From an uncultured Clostridia bacterium (lineage in GTDB: Bacteria > Bacillota_I > Bacilli_A > RF39 > UBA660): 22,429 nucleotides of DNA. Shown here piece after piece: positions 14,209 to 21,176 of the stretch; positions within the stretch are counted from its first letter, which is position 1, and every line of letters starts with the position of its first letter. A program made the translations under genes and the position numbers. The stretch covers positions 1-22,429 of the forward strand of contig CAMZBG010000021.1 of assembly GCA_947304495.1 (NCBI GenBank), in the 5' to 3' direction. The notes under the pieces were generated by a model. It saw only the letters and a program-made list of their open reading frames with translations. It searched no databases and was not told the DNA's origin.

Positions 14209-14523
14209 TCACAAGACTTCTAATTCATCTTTAATATTTGGAACATTGTTATTTAATAATGTTTTAAGTACACTATACTTATCACAGATTATTAAACTAG
14301 AGTTATTCTCCTTAGTAAGATAGCAAACCTTAGTAAGATAATTTAAACCATCTAAATCTATTCTCTCTAGATAATTAGTATTTATAACAATATATTTAAA
14401 TTTATTTAAAACAATTAATTCATTCAATTCTTTTTCGATGGCCATATAAGTTATACTATTTAATTCACCAATTAATCTAATAAAAAATACTCCTTTTCGA
14501 AATTCAAAATTTAGTTTTAACAT
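14209..14523 (-). CDS. STAS-domain protein, SpoIIAA/RsbV-like, phosphosite lost
   Basis: A lone STAS domain of 104 aa. It has the SpoIIAA-like opening LNFEFRKGVFFIRLIGELNS, the strand YIVINTNYLERIDLDGLNYL, and the later strand SLIICDKYSVLKTLL. In SpoIIAA and RsbV the matching loop is MDSSGLG, where the first Ser is phosphorylated by the anti-sigma kinase to release or retain the sigma factor. Here the loop is IDLDGLN, with Leu57 and Asp58, so neither serine is present. It cannot be controlled by the standard phosphorylation switch; Asp58 might mimic a charged state. ATG 14523 follows AAAGGA at eight bases. It heads the operon with the sigma factor. Confidence 0.82.
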   Translation of the reverse strand: MLKLNFEFRKGVFFIRLIGELNSITYMAIEKELNELIVLNKFKYIVINTNYLERIDLDGLNYLTKVCYLTKENNSSLIICDKYSVLKTLLNNNVPNIKDELEVL

Positions 14524-14567
14524 AATTATGTTCCTTTCTATTTCAATTTAGCATAAGTTAATTATTT

Positions 14568-14595
14568 TTTATACATATTCGACAAACAAAGACAA
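14568..14595 (-). promoter_or_regulatory. Possible promoter of the STAS-sigma operon
   Basis: TTGTCT (14595-14590) and TATAAA (14573-14568) on the minus strand are 16 bases apart. A nearby GTCGAATAT partly fits a sigma-H -10, but the matching -35 is absent. Weak. Confidence 0.35.
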
Positions 14596-14600
14596 TTATT

Positions 14601-15611
14601 TCAATCGACATTTTTAACAATAATCCACGATTCTACAATAATTACCATCATCAGTATTAGTAAAACAATATATCCTTTTTTAGTGATCTTATCTATATAT
14701 TTTGTTCTATATACAACACCTGGTTTTATATCAGTAGCTTCATTTGTTTCTTCTTTATCTTCTTGTTTTATATCTTCATTAATATATACATATTCTGTCT
14801 TTTCCAAATTTCTATCATAATTAATCACATAATCATTAATATCTGGCAAATAGCCATCTATATTAGTGTGATATTCATCATCATAATATTGTTTTGTTAT
14901 CTTATATCTATATGTCTTTTTCTCTCTAATTCGGCATACTTTTTTAGTCTCTATATTCTTCACAAATGGCGTTATCATAATTTCTTCTTCGGTTGTTTCG
15001 TTATTGTATCTAGCATTTTTTAATATCCAATTTTCAAAAGGAATAATAACTCGCCAATGCTCATTAAGTCCATAACCTAGATTAAAGAAAAAAGCATTGA
15101 TATTATCAGTAGCATATATTGAATAACGAGTATTGGCATTGATATAAAACCACAAATCATTAATATCAATTGCATAAAACAATTCCAGCACTTTAGTATT
15201 TTGTTCATTTTTAATAATATTATAATCAACTTTATTTTTACCAGAAAATACTAAAATTTCACTAAAACAAGTATTATCATTAGCGCAAGCACTTCCTATA
15301 TTAATATCTATGCGAATATATTTAGTCTTAACAATTTTGTCATAAGTTGTAATTTCTTTTTCTTCAATTAAATAATCATCTTTTGAATAATTACAATATT
15401 CAGGCTTCCATTCGGTATAATCATCATATTGTATATTTTGAACATCTTCTAAGTACCCATCTAATTTGTCTTTTTTAGAATAATATATTCCATCTGTTTC
15501 TTCTTGCTTATACCATTTATACTTAATGTCTGCTATACCAGTTATATCTTCAGCTAAAACGTTATCTATTGATAAAACAATATATAAAAATATTACTAAC
15601 AGTTTTTTCAT
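14601..15611 (-). CDS. Exported protein with C-terminal membrane anchor (336 aa)
   Basis: A signal peptide (MKKLLVIFLYIVLSIDNVLA, 1-20) is followed by a Tyr-, Asp- and Asn-rich external region and a single C-terminal membrane helix (about 313-331) with a short basic tail. I do not recognise the family. The segment KTKYIRIDINIGSACANDNTCFSEILVFSG resembles the RYIRL...SEIEVY strand pair of galactose-binding (F5/8-type) domains, but this is a faint likeness. It contains five cysteines outside the membrane. It is probably displayed on the cell surface. ATG 15611 has a perfect SD (AAAGGAGCAAAG); a TTG five codons upstream is inside it. It precedes the STAS-sigma operon with no terminator visible between them, so a sporulation or envelope role is possible but unproven. 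Confidence 0.7.
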   Translation of the reverse strand: MKKLLVIFLYIVLSIDNVLAEDITGIADIKYKWYKQEETDGIYYSKKDKLDGYLEDVQNIQYDDYTEWKPEYCNYSKDDYLIEEKEITTYDKIVKTKYIRIDINIGSACANDNTCFSEILVFSGKNKVDYNIIKNEQNTKVLELFYAIDINDLWFYINANTRYSIYATDNINAFFFNLGYGLNEHWRVIIPFENWILKNARYNNETTEEEIMITPFVKNIETKKVCRIREKKTYRYKITKQYYDDEYHTNIDGYLPDINDYVINYDRNLEKTEYVYINEDIKQEDKEETNEATDIKPGVVYRTKYIDKITKKGYIVLLILMMVIIVESWIIVKNVD

Positions 15612-15696
15612 CTTTGCTCCTTTCAATAGTAATACTCGTTTTAAAAAAGCTATTTTACTCTTTTTGGTAATAATTAAGTCATAAACGATAATAAAA

Positions 15697-15718
15697 ATAC
15701 CTAGAATTAACTAGGCAT
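15697..15718 (-). terminator. Second of two tandem terminators after secG
   Basis: A five-base-pair core CCTAG/CTAGG (15700-15704 with 15711-15715), extendable to seven, is followed on the minus strand by ATTTTTATT. Confidence 0.55.
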
Positions 15719-15748
15719 TAAAAAAGTAGAGTTTCATAAACTCTACTT
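15716..15748 (-). terminator. First of two tandem terminators after secG
   Basis: An eleven-base-pair perfect stem (15724-15734 with 15738-15748) and a three-base loop, then a run of T on the minus strand. It begins five bases after the secG stop codon. Confidence 0.8.
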
Positions 15749-15752
15749 ATTT

Positions 15753-15965
15753 TTACATAAATGATATAAAAATACATAATACAAAGAAAGCAAATCCTAA
15801 AATGAAAGTTAATCTACTTATAAATAATTCGACTCCTCTTTCTTTTCTATTTTGAAATAATTCAGATTCACTACCTTGAATTATATTAGCACTTTCTGCT
15901 TTTCCACTTTGAAGCAAAACGATTGCTATTAATAAAATTGATACGATTACTACAGCTGTTACCAT
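15753..15965 (-). CDS. secG: Preprotein translocase subunit SecG
   Basis: A 70-aa protein with two membrane helices (about 2-20 and 49-69) joined by a loop with the family motif LLQSGKAESANIIQGSESELF. SecG is the small subunit of the SecYEG channel and helps the SecA-driven export of proteins. Length is normal. ATG 15965 has a strong SD (AAAGGAGGAAAT) and the gene has its own promoter at 15989-16017 inside the end of proS, so it can be read alone or with proS. Two terminators follow. Confidence 0.93.
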   Translation of the reverse strand: MVTAVVIVSILLIAIVLLQSGKAESANIIQGSESELFQNRKERGVELFISRLTFILGFAFFVLCIFISFM

Positions 15966-15988
15966 ATTTCCTCCTTTTGTCTTTTGAT

Positions 15989-16017
15989 ATTATAGCATAC
16001 TTTATTTATAATTACAA
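15989..16017 (-). promoter_or_regulatory. Promoter of secG
   Basis: TTGTAA (16017-16012) and TATAAT (15994-15989) on the minus strand are 17 bases apart, and the -10 is extended (TGCTATAAT). The -35 starts one base after the proS stop codon. Confidence 0.75.
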
Positions 16018-17445
16018 CTAATATTGTATTCCCCATATTACATGATATTTTGCTTCTTTGCCACAGCAAACACATTTATCATCAATACTTTTTTCATCAT
16101 CCAATATACATCTAGACTTACAACCTTTGATTTCTTTTATTCTATCTTCACATTCTCTGTTTCCACACCACATAGCATGAATAAATCCAGGCTGTTTATT
16201 TAGAATATCTTCCATATCTTTTAAATTATGAGCTTCAAATGTTAATGCTTCTCTTCTTTCTAATGCTCGATTATACATATCTTTTTGAATAGTTTCAAGT
16301 AAATTACTTACATAATCTGCAATATCTTCACTAGTACTGATATTCATCTTTTCACGAGTATCTCTTCTAGCTACAGTAATTTCATTTTTATCTAAATCTC
16401 TACTTCCTACTTCAATTCTTACAGGAATACCATTTACTTCAGCTTCAGCAAATTTGAATCCTGGAGACTTATCAGTTAAATCAACATAAGCTGTTATATT
16501 GTGCTCTACTAATTTAGTTTTATACTCATTGCATACTTTCATTACTTTTTCATCATTACCAATTGGAATAATTGCCACTTGCTTAGGAGCTATTCTTGGT
16601 GGAAGTACTAATCCATAATCATCTGCATGAACCATTATAATAGCTGCAATTGCTCTTGTAGTCTTTCCCCAAGTACTATAATATACATATTCTTCTTTAT
16701 TATCTTTGTTAGTAAATTTAACATCATAAGCCTTGCTAAATTTTTGACCAAAATAATGTGATGTACCATCCTGTAAACATACTCCATTATACATAAGGTC
16801 TTCATTAGTTAACGTATATTCAGCACCAGCAAATTTTTCTTTTTCAGTCTTTCGACCAGTTATTGATGGTATAGCCAATATTTCATGATTAAACCATCTA
16901 TAAACTTCCATCATTTGTTTTGTCTCAGCTTCTGCCTCTTCAGCAGTGGCATGAGCAGTATGACCCTCTTGCCATAAGAATTCTCTTGATCTTAAAAATG
17001 GTCTAGTTTCTTTTTCATATCTAAATACATTACACCATTGATTATATAATTTAGGCAAATCTTTATATGAAGTAACATGCTTTTTATAATAATCACAAAA
17101 TAATGTCTCTGAAGTTGATCTTACAGCCAATCTTTCTTCTAAGTTTTTATCGCCAACCTCAGTTACCCATATTAATTCAGGGGCAAATCCTTCGATTAAT
17201 TCCTTTTCTTGATTAAATAAACTTTCCGGTATAAGAAGTGGCAATTGAACATTAACATGTCCTAATTCTTTGAATTTCTTATCCATTATCTCTTGTATTT
17301 TTTCCCATATAGCATAACCATTGGGTTCGATTGCAATACATCCTTTTACTGATGTATAATCAGCTAATTTAGCTGCTCTTACTACATCAGTATACCATTT
17401 AGCAAAATCTTCATCACGTCTTGTAATTGCTTTATTACCATTCAT
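16018..17445 (-). CDS. proS: Prolyl-tRNA synthetase, short archaeal/eukaryal type
   Basis: The 475-aa enzyme charges tRNA-Pro. Class II motifs are visible: motif 1 around GCIAIEPNGYAIWEKIQEIMD, motif 2 with FRYEKETRPFLRSREFLWQEGHT, and motif 3 near YYSTWGKTTRAIAAIIMVHADDYGLVLPPRIAP. An anticodon-binding domain follows, then a C-terminal domain with cysteine pairs (CGNREC, CKSRC, CVCC) that should bind zinc, ending in Tyr. There is no editing (INS) insertion, so this is the short type shared with archaea, eukaryotes and some Bacillota and mollicutes. ATG 17445 has an AGAGGTGATATAA SD. It lies divergently next to the tRNA-Pro gene. No T-box leader is evident. Confidence 0.97.
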   Translation of the reverse strand: MNGNKAITRRDEDFAKWYTDVVRAAKLADYTSVKGCIAIEPNGYAIWEKIQEIMDKKFKELGHVNVQLPLLIPESLFNQEKELIEGFAPELIWVTEVGDKNLEERLAVRSTSETLFCDYYKKHVTSYKDLPKLYNQWCNVFRYEKETRPFLRSREFLWQEGHTAHATAEEAEAETKQMMEVYRWFNHEILAIPSITGRKTEKEKFAGAEYTLTNEDLMYNGVCLQDGTSHYFGQKFSKAYDVKFTNKDNKEEYVYYSTWGKTTRAIAAIIMVHADDYGLVLPPRIAPKQVAIIPIGNDEKVMKVCNEYKTKLVEHNITAYVDLTDKSPGFKFAEAEVNGIPVRIEVGSRDLDKNEITVARRDTREKMNISTSEDIADYVSNLLETIQKDMYNRALERREALTFEAHNLKDMEDILNKQPGFIHAMWCGNRECEDRIKEIKGCKSRCILDDEKSIDDKCVCCGKEAKYHVIWGIQY

Positions 17446-17488
17446 TTATATCACCTCTTATATATATATAAATCACAAACACAAGTTA

Positions 17489-17497
17489 ATTATACCA
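17489..17497 (-). promoter_or_regulatory. Extended -10 promoter of proS
   Basis: The minus strand reads TGGTATAAT, with a weak TTAAAA 16 bases upstream. The 5' leader is about 37 bases and includes a TA dinucleotide run at 17459-17470. Confidence 0.65.
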
Positions 17498-17536
17498 TAT
17501 ATTCATGATATTTTAAGCACTTTTTTTGTTTTTTCG

Positions 17537-17565
17537 TTGACAAACAAAAAAAATTAATATATAAT
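17537..17565 (+). promoter_or_regulatory. Consensus promoter of the tRNA pair
   Basis: TTGACA (17537-17542) and TATAAT (17560-17565) are exactly 17 bases apart, a full consensus sigma-A promoter. It lies 13 bases upstream of the first tRNA and is divergent from the proS promoter. Confidence 0.9.
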
Positions 17566-17577
17566 TTATATTGCCGT

Positions 17578-17654
17578 GGGGAATTAGCTCAGTTGGCTAG
17601 AGCATCTGCCTTGCACGCAGAGGGTCAAGGGTTCGAGTCCCTCATTCTCCACCA
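17578..17654 (+). tRNA. tRNA-Ala(TGC)
   Basis: The cloverleaf is complete: acceptor GGGGAAT/ATTCTCC with the G3-U70 identity pair of tRNA-Ala, D arm AGCTCAGTTGGCTAGAGC, anticodon stem TCTGC/GCAGA around a loop with TGC, T arm with GGTTCGAGTCC, discriminator A and an encoded CCA. It is the first gene after the consensus promoter. Confidence 0.95.
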
Positions 17655-17659
17655 TTTTT

Positions 17660-17736
17660 CGGGAAGTGGCTCAATTTGGTAGAGCACTTGGTTTGGGACC
17701 AAGGGGTTGCAGGTTCAAATCCTGTCTTCCCGACCA
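17660..17736 (+). tRNA. tRNA-Pro(TGG)
   Basis: Acceptor CGGGAAG pairs with CTTCCCG, the anticodon stem CTTGG/CCAAG holds a TTTGGGA loop with TGG, and the T arm has GGTTCAAATCC. A CCA end is encoded. It follows the alanine tRNA by five bases and is co-transcribed with it. Confidence 0.95.
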
Positions 17737-17746
17737 TTAAAAAAAT

Positions 17747-17773
17747 AAAGACTTGAAATTCAAGTCTTTTTTT
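17747..17773. terminator. Bidirectional terminator between tRNA-Pro and the RsgI-like gene
   Basis: A ten-base-pair perfect stem (17747-17756 with 17760-17769) has a T run on the plus side and an A run on the other side. It ends the tRNA unit from the left and the 17788-19149 gene from the right. Confidence 0.85.
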
Positions 17774-17787
17774 ATTTAAATATTTTG

Positions 17788-19149
17788 CTAATGTTTAGCA
17801 CCAACAGTCTCATAGATAATACATTTATTATCTTCTAAACGTGCATTTTGATTTTCACAGTAATATCCATCTACTTTATCTGTAGTTTTATTTTTATCGA
17901 TACATGCTGCATAGTCAACTAAAGTATAACCTTCTTTACATACTCTTTCCTTATGAGCATCTTGTTTTTCTTCATTTACACATTTTTTATCATCTAAAGT
18001 ATAACCTTCTGGACAAGTATAACCAGTAATTGTTGGTGTGAGATAAGTAAATGTATCTGGACACAATTCCACAAAAGTATCTTTAGATTTTTCATAAATA
18101 CTTCCATTTGGACATTGCCATTGATCCTCTGGATCTAAAGAGTAACATCCCCCATTAACTAGTGTATCACCATTAGGGCATCCCCCATTTATTACTGGAG
18201 CAGGTCCAACATAACATTTACCATTAATGACCATATGTGGTCCAATCATACATCTAAGTATTGGTGCTTTAGCCGTCGATTTATCGACACAATACATTTT
18301 ATCATTATCAGCACCACCTATTGGGTTAACATCACCTTTTTTCATTAGTTCGCCCTTGTCACATTTATATTGTGGTGTTGCATTGATAAATTGTTTTCTT
18401 ATACACATATTATTGGTTAATTCAAAATCATCGAAGCAAACTAGTTTGTCTGTTTCTTCAATCGCTGTTGATAAGTAACATTTACCCTCATATTCAAAAT
18501 AACTATTTGGGCACACATTTCCCTCTTTAGGTACCTCTTCACCTATTTTTTTAACACAATTATCTCCTTCTAGTTTATAACCATCTTCACAATAATTTCC
18601 CCTTGATTTAGTTTCTTTAAGTTCACTAATCGGTTTATCTAACATTACATTTAAAGGAATTTTTTCATTCTCACTGACAATTGAATTAATATATGCCGCC
18701 TTTGCTAACGTAATATTATATTTCCTTGCTAACTTTTCATCTTCTTTAGTAACATCTTCAATCATTATGATATCCGTTTGAATATTCTTTTTATCAAACA
18801 AAGTAATAACCTTTTCTCTAACATCATTATTAGTAAATTTTCCATCTGAATATAACAAAATAGTTACAAGTCCCTCTTTGGCATAACCAGTTTCTATTAC
18901 TTTATTTGTAATCATACTCAAAGTTTGATCCAATGTTTTTCCCCACAAATTATTACTAACTAACTCTCTGGCTTCGTTATTAATTGCTTTTACTCTTTTT
19001 ACTTTATCATTTTTATTAAGCAAGATTTCAACACTAGGATTTATATCTAAAGTTATTTTAGATACTGTTCTATTATTATATAAATAGAACCCAATAAGAA
19101 AGATAACAATTATTAAACTAATAATTATTATTTTTTTATCTTTTTTCAC
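17788..19149 (-). CDS. Surface protein with RsgI-like domain and Cys-rich repeats
   Basis: The 453-aa protein has six cytoplasmic residues (MKKDKK), one membrane helix (7-24) and a long external part. Residues 29-110 match the RsgI-type middle domain: ITLDINPSVEILLNKNDKVKRVKAIN, then LWGKTLDQTLSMITNKVIETGY, then VTILLYSDGK. From about 187 to the end are roughly ten cysteine pairs of the form CPxGY-x-L-x-x-x-KC (20 cysteines), reminiscent of EGF-like or Gram-positive surface repeats. The cytoplasmic anti-sigma domain of RsgI is missing, so sigma-I binding is not possible. The start is GTG 19149, seven bases after AGGTG; the overlapping ATG runs into TGA. Promoter at 19168-19196. Confidence 0.8.
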   Translation of the reverse strand: MKKDKKIIIISLIIVIFLIGFYLYNNRTVSKITLDINPSVEILLNKNDKVKRVKAINNEARELVSNNLWGKTLDQTLSMITNKVIETGYAKEGLVTILLYSDGKFTNNDVREKVITLFDKKNIQTDIIMIEDVTKEDEKLARKYNITLAKAAYINSIVSENEKIPLNVMLDKPISELKETKSRGNYCEDGYKLEGDNCVKKIGEEVPKEGNVCPNSYFEYEGKCYLSTAIEETDKLVCFDDFELTNNMCIRKQFINATPQYKCDKGELMKKGDVNPIGGADNDKMYCVDKSTAKAPILRCMIGPHMVINGKCYVGPAPVINGGCPNGDTLVNGGCYSLDPEDQWQCPNGSIYEKSKDTFVELCPDTFTYLTPTITGYTCPEGYTLDDKKCVNEEKQDAHKERVCKEGYTLVDYAACIDKNKTTDKVDGYYCENQNARLEDNKCIIYETVGAKH

Positions 19150-19167
19150 ATATCTTCACCTATCGTA

Positions 19168-19196
19168 ATTATAACATAAAAATTAATAGTTGACAA
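19168..19196 (-). promoter_or_regulatory. Promoter of the RsgI-like gene
   Basis: TTGTCA (19196-19191) and TATAAT (19173-19168) on the minus strand are 17 bases apart and the -10 is extended (TGTTATAAT). Confidence 0.75.
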
Positions 19197-19227
19197 AACT
19201 TAGAATGTCATAAATATCTCTCTATAA

Positions 19228-19252
19228 TTAAAAAACTAGATATATTATCTAG
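19228..19252 (-). terminator. Terminator overlapping the end of the 643-aa gene
   Basis: CTAGATA (19236-19242) pairs with TATCTAG (19246-19252), loop ATA, followed by six T on the minus strand. The stem includes the stop codon. Confidence 0.7.
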
Positions 19253-21176
19253 CTTTTATACTATTTGCTTGTCCTGTTAATGCCATCATAATGTTCATAT
19301 ATTCCTCTTCAGTCAATTTAGTACCATAGAATATAGATTCCCACAAAGTTTTTCCTTCCGCTAGCATTCTTTTTACTTTTGGAAGTGAAATAATACAATC
19401 ACCAATAGTTATACTAATCTTATCAGTATCTAAATCCTTAAATTCTTCGGCTGAAATAATTTCCGGTTCTACTGGTACAAGCGATGCATAATCTATCAAG
19501 TAATTATCAATATCACTATCACTTACTATAAATTCTTCTTCTAAAGGATCCATATCTTCATATGGAATATTCATATGCTGTAATAATCTAAGTCTTAACC
19601 ATCTTTCTTTTGAATAATTCAATAATTCAATATTATCTCTTAAATTATCATAACATCCAAGTTCTATAACAATATCTATTTTTTCCGCTAAGTTACTATC
19701 AAGTAAAAATTGATAGTCTTTACCATTTCTTAAACTCTTATCTAAATGATATGTTTTTAAAAAGGCTAAATTAGTTATCAATAAATCTGGATTATACCAA
19801 TAATATTCTGGTTGGGAAGCAAACAATTGTGGATTAAATCCTAATTGATTAATACAATCTATTGAATACTCCATCATTGATAATTTAGTATCATCACTAT
19901 AATAAAGTGATATGTACTGAACCAGTTTATCTGTTGTAATAAATCCTGAAGTAATTAGTTTACCAACTCTAAGTGCAATATCTTTAGTAGTATGTTGTAA
20001 GACACGTATAACTTCAACATCTTTAAATACGCCAAAAGGAAGACTCTCAAATATTGCTTCAATTTCCTCTAGTGTATTATGCATAATTGTTTGTATATTA
20101 CTTAAATCGATATTGATACCATGATTCTTTAACGTTGCTAAATAATGACTCTTTTCATCAGCATTTAATTTTTTTAACCTTTCATCTAATAGTTCATAAT
20201 ATGGTTGATTATGTTCATAAATCCATCTTAAAATCATCACTTTTATTTCTTCATTTTGAATTCCTTTGATGAAATCTCTTGGATTAGTTATTTCTTTAGT
20301 ATCTTTTGCCGCATCAAGAAGTTGCATTACTTTCCGATATGAACGAATCATCCTTGGCTTATCCCTTTCAATTATTGATAAATTATCATCAACAGTTAAA
20401 ACAAAATTTACAATATTTTCATGTAAAAATATAAAACTATCAACAGGATTAGTATCGTTAATATAACTTTTTAAATCGCGAGTACTCATTCGTTTTATCT
20501 CACTTGAATTATATCCAGCATTACAGCCAATAAATTTTGTTGCTTCGACTATACTTTTATATCTTTTACTCCTAAATCTCATTCTTTTTTCTGTTAATAT
20601 AATAAGCAATATAATTGAAAATAGTTCTGGAGCAAGCTTTACCAAATCAGCAAGTACCTTTATCGTATTTCTCTCTTTATAAAAATTTCTTACTTTTTGT
20701 AAATTATATTTATATTTTTCATCTTTCATATCACTTACTGTTTTAGCAGAAATTACTGAAGATGGTATTGGAAGTGCATCTAACTTTAATTTAGCATCCA
20801 TATCATCAGTAGTCATTAAATAATCAAATATTTGATTATATTCTTTTAACTCAATAATAATTAGTATGATATCAATTAGAGTTTCAGCATCAAGATATTC
20901 CATAGGTTCAAAAATATTTTTAATAACTTTAATTGTATTTTTACATGTTTCGGGGTTCATTGGAGCTGCACCTTCTTCAGGATCTATGTGAACATACATT
21001 ATACATCTCAAAAAACTCCATAAATCAATATTCATTAAGTCTTCGGCTTTTGAAAAGCGATTCCTTTTTACATATTCCTTACACATATCATAACCGGCTG
21101 GTTTTTCATATGTTAAATCGTTTGCTTTATCAATCTCTTCTTGCAGTTTTTTCTTAATATCATCTAAGGCTATCAT
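19245..21176 (-). CDS. Large helical hypothetical protein (643 aa)
   Basis: I do not recognise this family. It is almost wholly alpha-helical and cytoplasmic with no signal peptide. One hydrophobic stretch near residues 185-196 (LFSIILLIILTE) is short and followed by basic residues, so it could be a buried helix or a weak membrane contact. The pattern of repeated short amphipathic helices suggests an alpha-solenoid or scaffold. Two segments stand out: PEYYWYNPDLLITNLAFL and a C-terminal SLPKVKRMLAEGKTLWESIFYG. Its ATG overlaps the stop of the 320-aa gene (ATGA), so the two are translated together and probably work as a pair. It ends at a terminator. Confidence 0.75.
   Translation of the reverse strand: MIALDDIKKKLQEEIDKANDLTYEKPAGYDMCKEYVKRNRFSKAEDLMNIDLWSFLRCIMYVHIDPEEGAAPMNPETCKNTIKVIKNIFEPMEYLDAETLIDIILIIIELKEYNQIFDYLMTTDDMDAKLKLDALPIPSSVISAKTVSDMKDEKYKYNLQKVRNFYKERNTIKVLADLVKLAPELFSIILLIILTEKRMRFRSKRYKSIVEATKFIGCNAGYNSSEIKRMSTRDLKSYINDTNPVDSFIFLHENIVNFVLTVDDNLSIIERDKPRMIRSYRKVMQLLDAAKDTKEITNPRDFIKGIQNEEIKVMILRWIYEHNQPYYELLDERLKKLNADEKSHYLATLKNHGINIDLSNIQTIMHNTLEEIEAIFESLPFGVFKDVEVIRVLQHTTKDIALRVGKLITSGFITTDKLVQYISLYYSDDTKLSMMEYSIDCINQLGFNPQLFASQPEYYWYNPDLLITNLAFLKTYHLDKSLRNGKDYQFLLDSNLAEKIDIVIELGCYDNLRDNIELLNYSKERWLRLRLLQHMNIPYEDMDPLEEEFIVSDSDIDNYLIDYASLVPVEPEIISAEEFKDLDTDKISITIGDCIISLPKVKRMLAEGKTLWESIFYGTKLTEEEYMNIMMALTGQANSIKAR

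Noticed and set aside
14763..15023. Plus-strand frame rich in Ile and Phe resembling a membrane protein
   Set aside because: It is the antisense of a gene with a signal peptide and perfect SD; AT-rich DNA readily gives such hydrophobic shadows.
17446..17577. T-box leader for proS
   Set aside because: The space is only about 130 bases, shared with a divergent tRNA promoter, and no T-box sequence or specifier-loop structure is seen.
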